A stretch of 34,997 bases of DNA, from assembly GCA_049969935.1 (NCBI GenBank), contig JBMFNX010000016.1, forward strand, positions 1 through 34,997, written 5' to 3'. The notes beneath the pieces were generated by a model, which saw nothing but the letters and a program-made list of their open reading frames with translations, ran no database searches and was not told where the DNA came from. The position numbers were made by a program, and so were the translations under genes. Source of the DNA: JACIWG01 sp049969935. Lineage in GTDB: Archaea > Thermoproteota > Nitrososphaeria > JACIWG01. Numbering within the stretch: position 1 is the stretch's first letter; every line of letters begins with the position of its first letter. Positions 33,131 to 34,997 of this stretch are shown here, in pieces.

Positions 33131-33304
33131 TTAAAAGTTTGCAACCATCATCCAATACTTGTGTCCACAAACTGGACATCTTCCTTCAATATGTTTCGCT
33201 TTAGCCTCCTTCTCACCCTCAACCTGCTTTAGCAGCTCCTTCTCCATCTTTAACGGAGGACATTCTGTACACTTACATGTTGGAACCGAACAATATTTGC
33301 ACAT
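33131..33304 (-). CDS. Small cysteine-rich (zinc-ribbon-like) protein, 57 residues
   Basis: An ORF of 58 codons from ATG 33304 to TAA 33131. The protein has seven cysteines: C2, C5, C10, C12 and C15 at the N-terminus (MCKYCSVPTCKCTECPP), and C43 and C46 in the knuckle RCPVCGHKYW. Between them is a charged, Glu/Lys-rich helix of about 25 residues. Two CxxC knuckles fit a small zinc ribbon; the CKC-x-x-C stretch could bind a second metal or take part in redox chemistry. No family is recognised beyond zinc-ribbon-like. An AT-rich box (about 33327-33337) is roughly 26 bases upstream of the ATG, consistent with a leaderless gene. The cysteine pattern would be very unlikely in a chance ORF. A longer ORF across the same bases on + is judged a shadow. 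Confidence 0.65.
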   Translation of the reverse strand: MCKYCSVPTCKCTECPPLKMEKELLKQVEGEKEAKAKHIEGRCPVCGHKYWMMVANF

Positions 33305-33371
33305 ACCTACCTATTACTATAACAGGCTATTAAACTTTAGAAACCTTTCTCATCAATTTTGTGGAAATAAG

Positions 33372-33379
33372 CTTATATG
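33372..33379 (+). promoter_or_regulatory. TATA box for the HEPN-MNT pair
   Basis: CTTATATG is centred 28 bases before ATG 33404, and no Shine-Dalgarno sequence is visible, so the HEPN transcript is probably leaderless. Confidence 0.45.
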
Positions 33380-33403
33380 CATGGCTAACGTATTCATAGT
33401 GTC

Positions 33404-33793
33404 ATGGTTTCTAGGGCTGGTGATTGGCTAAAGCAGGCTTTAAGGGACTTAGAGCATGCAGAGAAGGCTTTTGAGGACGGATACTTCGAATGGGCCTGTT
33501 TTTCTGCACAACAGGCTGCAGAAAAGGCTGTTAAGGCACTCTTCCAGCATATTAGTATTGAAGTTTGGGGCCATTCTATTTCAAGGATGCTGGATTCTCT
33601 TCCAGATAACCTTAAGCCGGATCATGTTCTAGTGGATAAGGCTAAGGAATTGGATAGACATTATATTCCAACAAGATATCCTAATCTTCACTCTGAAGGT
33701 GCTCCAATGGACTATTATACAAGAGATGATGCTAGGAGGGCGATTATGTATGCAAAGGAAATCATCGAATTCTGCAGAAATAAGATTGTTTAG
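33404..33793 (+). CDS. HEPN domain protein (toxin-like partner of an MNT protein)
   Basis: A 129-residue all-helical HEPN protein. The helix FEWACFSAQQAAEKAVKALF (about 28-47) is the family hallmark, and YIPTRYPN then YYTRDDARRAIMYAKEIIEF are typical of the archaeal COG2250 group. R91-x4-H96 (RYPNLH) fits the RX4-6H motif of HEPN RNases. With the downstream nucleotidyltransferase this is the standard HEPN/MNT pair, in which HEPN can act as an RNA-cutting toxin and MNT neutralises it, in some studied systems by adding AMP groups. Many archaeal pairs are uncharacterised and may have other roles. The last 8 bases overlap the MNT gene when its TTG 33786 start is used. Confidence 0.85.
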   Translation: MVSRAGDWLKQALRDLEHAEKAFEDGYFEWACFSAQQAAEKAVKALFQHISIEVWGHSISRMLDSLPDNLKPDHVLVDKAKELDRHYIPTRYPNLHSEGAPMDYYTRDDARRAIMYAKEIIEFCRNKIV

Positions 33794-34157
33794 GCTAGAT
33801 TTAGAAAGGGTTCTAGAGTTTCTTAAAGCATACGCTAGAAGGCTTGTTGATACGGGAAGGGCTGAGCTGGTTGTGCTTGTAGGTTCTTTAGCGAGAGGCG
33901 ATTACACAGCCTTCTCTGACGCGGACCTTCTTATTGTAGCTGAAGATGTCCCAAAGCTTTCATTGGATAGAATTTCAGCTTATATGGATTCTAAAAGTCC
34001 CATCGATATAGAGCCAAGGGTTTTAACTAAGAATGAATTTTATATTATGGCTTCAGAAAAAAGTAGGCTTGTAAGAGAAGTGCTCGAATACGGGATAGTA
34101 TTGGCTGGAGATTCAAAGATCTTGGATAATGCTAAAGTTTATTTCTCAAGTAAATAG
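33786..34157 (+). CDS. MNT-type minimal nucleotidyltransferase (antitoxin-like)
   Basis: A 123-residue nucleotidyltransferase of the MNT family. The active-site motif is GSLARGDYTAFSDADLL (33-49), with the two metal-binding aspartates at D45 and D47, and a likely third one at D74 in PIDIEP. It probably transfers a nucleotide, AMP in studied relatives, to its HEPN partner. TTG 33786 is preferred because it begins right where homology begins and gives an 8-base overlap with the HEPN gene; in-frame ATG codons at 33699 and about 33750 would add residues that only mirror the HEPN gene in another frame. The small two-gene operon lies between an AT-rich gap and a mobile element at the right edge. 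Confidence 0.85.
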   Translation: MFRLDLERVLEFLKAYARRLVDTGRAELVVLVGSLARGDYTAFSDADLLIVAEDVPKLSLDRISAYMDSKSPIDIEPRVLTKNEFYIMASEKSRLVREVLEYGIVLAGDSKILDNAKVYFSSK

Positions 34158-34216
34158 TCTTAGTCTTTTAAGATATATTTAAATATTCGTCATAAAATTT
34201 TATATAGTGAGCGTAT

Positions 34217-34906
34217 TTGAGTTTTCTTGAAATTTCTAAGAACGTGTACTGGGTTGGTGTTAAGGATTGGAGTAGGAGAATGTTTGACGCCCTCATACCC
34301 CTCCCACGTGGTACAAGCTATAACTCTTACCTAGTTGTTGGTGAAAGGAAGCTTCTTGTTGATACCGTTAACCCAGGGTTTGAGGGTGAACTGAAAAAGA
34401 ATATTGATTCTATAGTTGGAGTGGAAAATTTAGACTATTTGGTCATGAATCATGCTGAACCAGACCATGCTGGAGCCATACCGTATTTGATGAACTTAAA
34501 TGGTAGACTTAGGCTTTTGACAACTTTAAAGGGTTCAAAGATGGCTCAAGCATACTATAATGTTTCCTCTGATAGGATAGTTGTTGTAAAGAATGGAGAC
34601 TGTCTCGAATTGGGTGGAAAAACTTTAAAGTTTATTGAAGCGCCAATGCTACATTGGCCTGAAACAATGTTCACGTACCTTCAAGAAGATAAGATGCTGT
34701 TCTCATGCGACTTTTTTGGTGCACACTTGGCTGAAGGCTTTTTTGATGAAGATGTTGAAGACCTGCCTGTTTTTGCACAGAAATATTTTGGAGAAATCAT
34801 GATGCCATTTAAGGTAATGGGTAAGGCTGCGTTAGAGAAGTTAAAGAATCTTGAAATAGAAGTTATTGCCGTAAACCACAGTTTCAGAATAAATAGGCTT
34901 AAATAG
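34217..34906 (+). CDS. Flavodiiron-type metallo-beta-lactamase domain lacking the flavodoxin half
   Basis: Resembles the N-terminal diiron domain of flavodiiron proteins (FprA/ROO), which reduce O2 or NO to water or N2O. The metal ligands are all present: H79, E81, D83, H84 (HAEPDHAG), H146 (MLHWPET), D165 (SCDFFGAH) and H221 (VNHS), with spacing like the known enzymes. But the protein stops at residue 229, while the family has about 400 residues with an FMN-binding flavodoxin domain. Right after H221 the usual HGPIWR-like text is replaced by HSFRINRLK and a stop, and an IS607-type recombinase gene starts 22 bases later. Truncation by that insertion is a strong possibility; a natural stand-alone domain is the alternative. 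The start is TTG 34217, with AT-rich boxes at 34191-34207. Confidence 0.8.
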   Translation: MSFLEISKNVYWVGVKDWSRRMFDALIPLPRGTSYNSYLVVGERKLLVDTVNPGFEGELKKNIDSIVGVENLDYLVMNHAEPDHAGAIPYLMNLNGRLRLLTTLKGSKMAQAYYNVSSDRIVVVKNGDCLELGGKTLKFIEAPMLHWPETMFTYLQEDKMLFSCDFFGAHLAEGFFDEDVEDLPVFAQKYFGEIMMPFKVMGKAALEKLKNLEIEVIAVNHSFRINRLK

Positions 34907-34928
34907 GTGTTTGTAGTAAGGATAGGGT

Positions 34929-34997
34929 ATGCCAGAACGCCTCTACACCCTTAAAGAAGCTTGCTTACTTTTAGGTCTCCACCCGAGGACTATCCAG
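34929..34997 (+). CDS. tnpA: IS607-type serine recombinase TnpA, N-terminal fragment at the window edge
   Basis: The last 69 bases give 23 codons of an open frame from ATG 34929: MPERLYTLKEACLLLGLHPR and then TIQ. This is the MerR-like helix-turn-helix start of IS607-family TnpA, which is followed in complete proteins by a serine resolvase domain. The rest is outside the window, so catalytic residues cannot be checked. A GGATAGGG stretch precedes the ATG. IS607 elements usually carry tnpB downstream. The gene begins 22 bases after the stop of the truncated flavodiiron gene, which suggests that the left end of the element lies in or just after that gene. Confidence 0.75.
   Translation, partial: MPERLYTLKEACLLLGLHPRTIQ

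Noticed and set aside
33159..33431. 90-codon open frame on the plus strand with several Ser and Cys
   Set aside because: It is the mirror of the cysteine-rich gene on the minus strand (its Cys/Ser-rich look follows from that) and runs into the HEPN start.
1..34997. CRISPR array, rRNA or tRNA genes
   Set aside because: I saw no evenly spaced direct repeats and no tRNA-like T-loop plus acceptor stem in the gaps between genes; this was by eye, so a covariance-model scan could still find a small RNA.

Overview
The window looks like a piece of an archaeal chromosome, most likely from a thermophilic or anaerobic member of the TACK/Thermoproteota side. I infer this from gene content and promoter layout only, because no rRNA or tRNA gene is present. 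The archaeal signs are TATA-like boxes centred about 26 bases before many start codons (leaderless transcripts), frequent TTG and GTG starts, and an archaeal repertoire: a deoxyhypusine-synthase family protein, a cyclic 2,3-diphosphoglycerate synthetase family protein, a stand-alone tRNA-binding OB-fold protein, a HEPN/MNT pair, COG1361-type surface proteins, and IS605/IS607-type TnpB and TnpA pieces.

Layout. 1-918: the 3' part of a frameshifted TnpB gene with a conserved hairpin in its tail. 962-3352: a class V aminotransferase and a threonine-synthase-like PLP enzyme. 3433-8118: a branched-chain amino-acid type (Liv) ABC importer, with binding protein, ATPase and two permeases on + and the second ATPase on - in a tail-to-tail arrangement. 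8142-9465 (-): an ATP-type PfkA phosphofructokinase and a tRNA-binding protein. 9528-14544: a BMP/nucleoside-type ABC importer, possibly led by a 48-codon ORF. 14608-17899: a deoxyhypusine-synthase paralogue, an MFS transporter and a divergent ketol-acid reductoisomerase homologue on -. 18020-23622: a MacB-type ABC module whose ATPase and permease flank a 1200-residue repeat-rich surface protein. 23624-30555 (-): a DUF2148 iron-sulfur protein, GMP synthase, the cDPG-synthetase family protein, an unrecognised barrel-like protein and a large DUF1998-type helicase. 30660-32813: a K+-independent membrane pyrophosphatase. 32814-34997: an AT-rich gap with palindromes, a 57-residue cysteine-rich protein, a HEPN-MNT pair, a flavodiiron-type diiron domain without its flavodoxin half, and the first 23 codons of an IS607-type serine recombinase.

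How it fits together. Much of the window is import (Liv, BMP and MFS systems) next to enzymes that use amino acids, nucleosides or polyamine-like substrates; this link is inferred from neighbourhood only. Genes that start transcripts tend to have a TATA box 26 bases from the start codon and no ribosome binding site, whereas genes inside operons tend to have a Shine-Dalgarno sequence or overlap the gene before. I did not find a CRISPR array or an obvious new defence island. The most testable oddities are the flavodiiron domain that ends where an IS607 recombinase begins, the ketol-acid reductoisomerase homologue with a rewritten active-site loop, the deoxyhypusine-synthase paralogue, the TnpB with a relocated catalytic glutamate, and two small genes (9528-9674 and 33131-33304).
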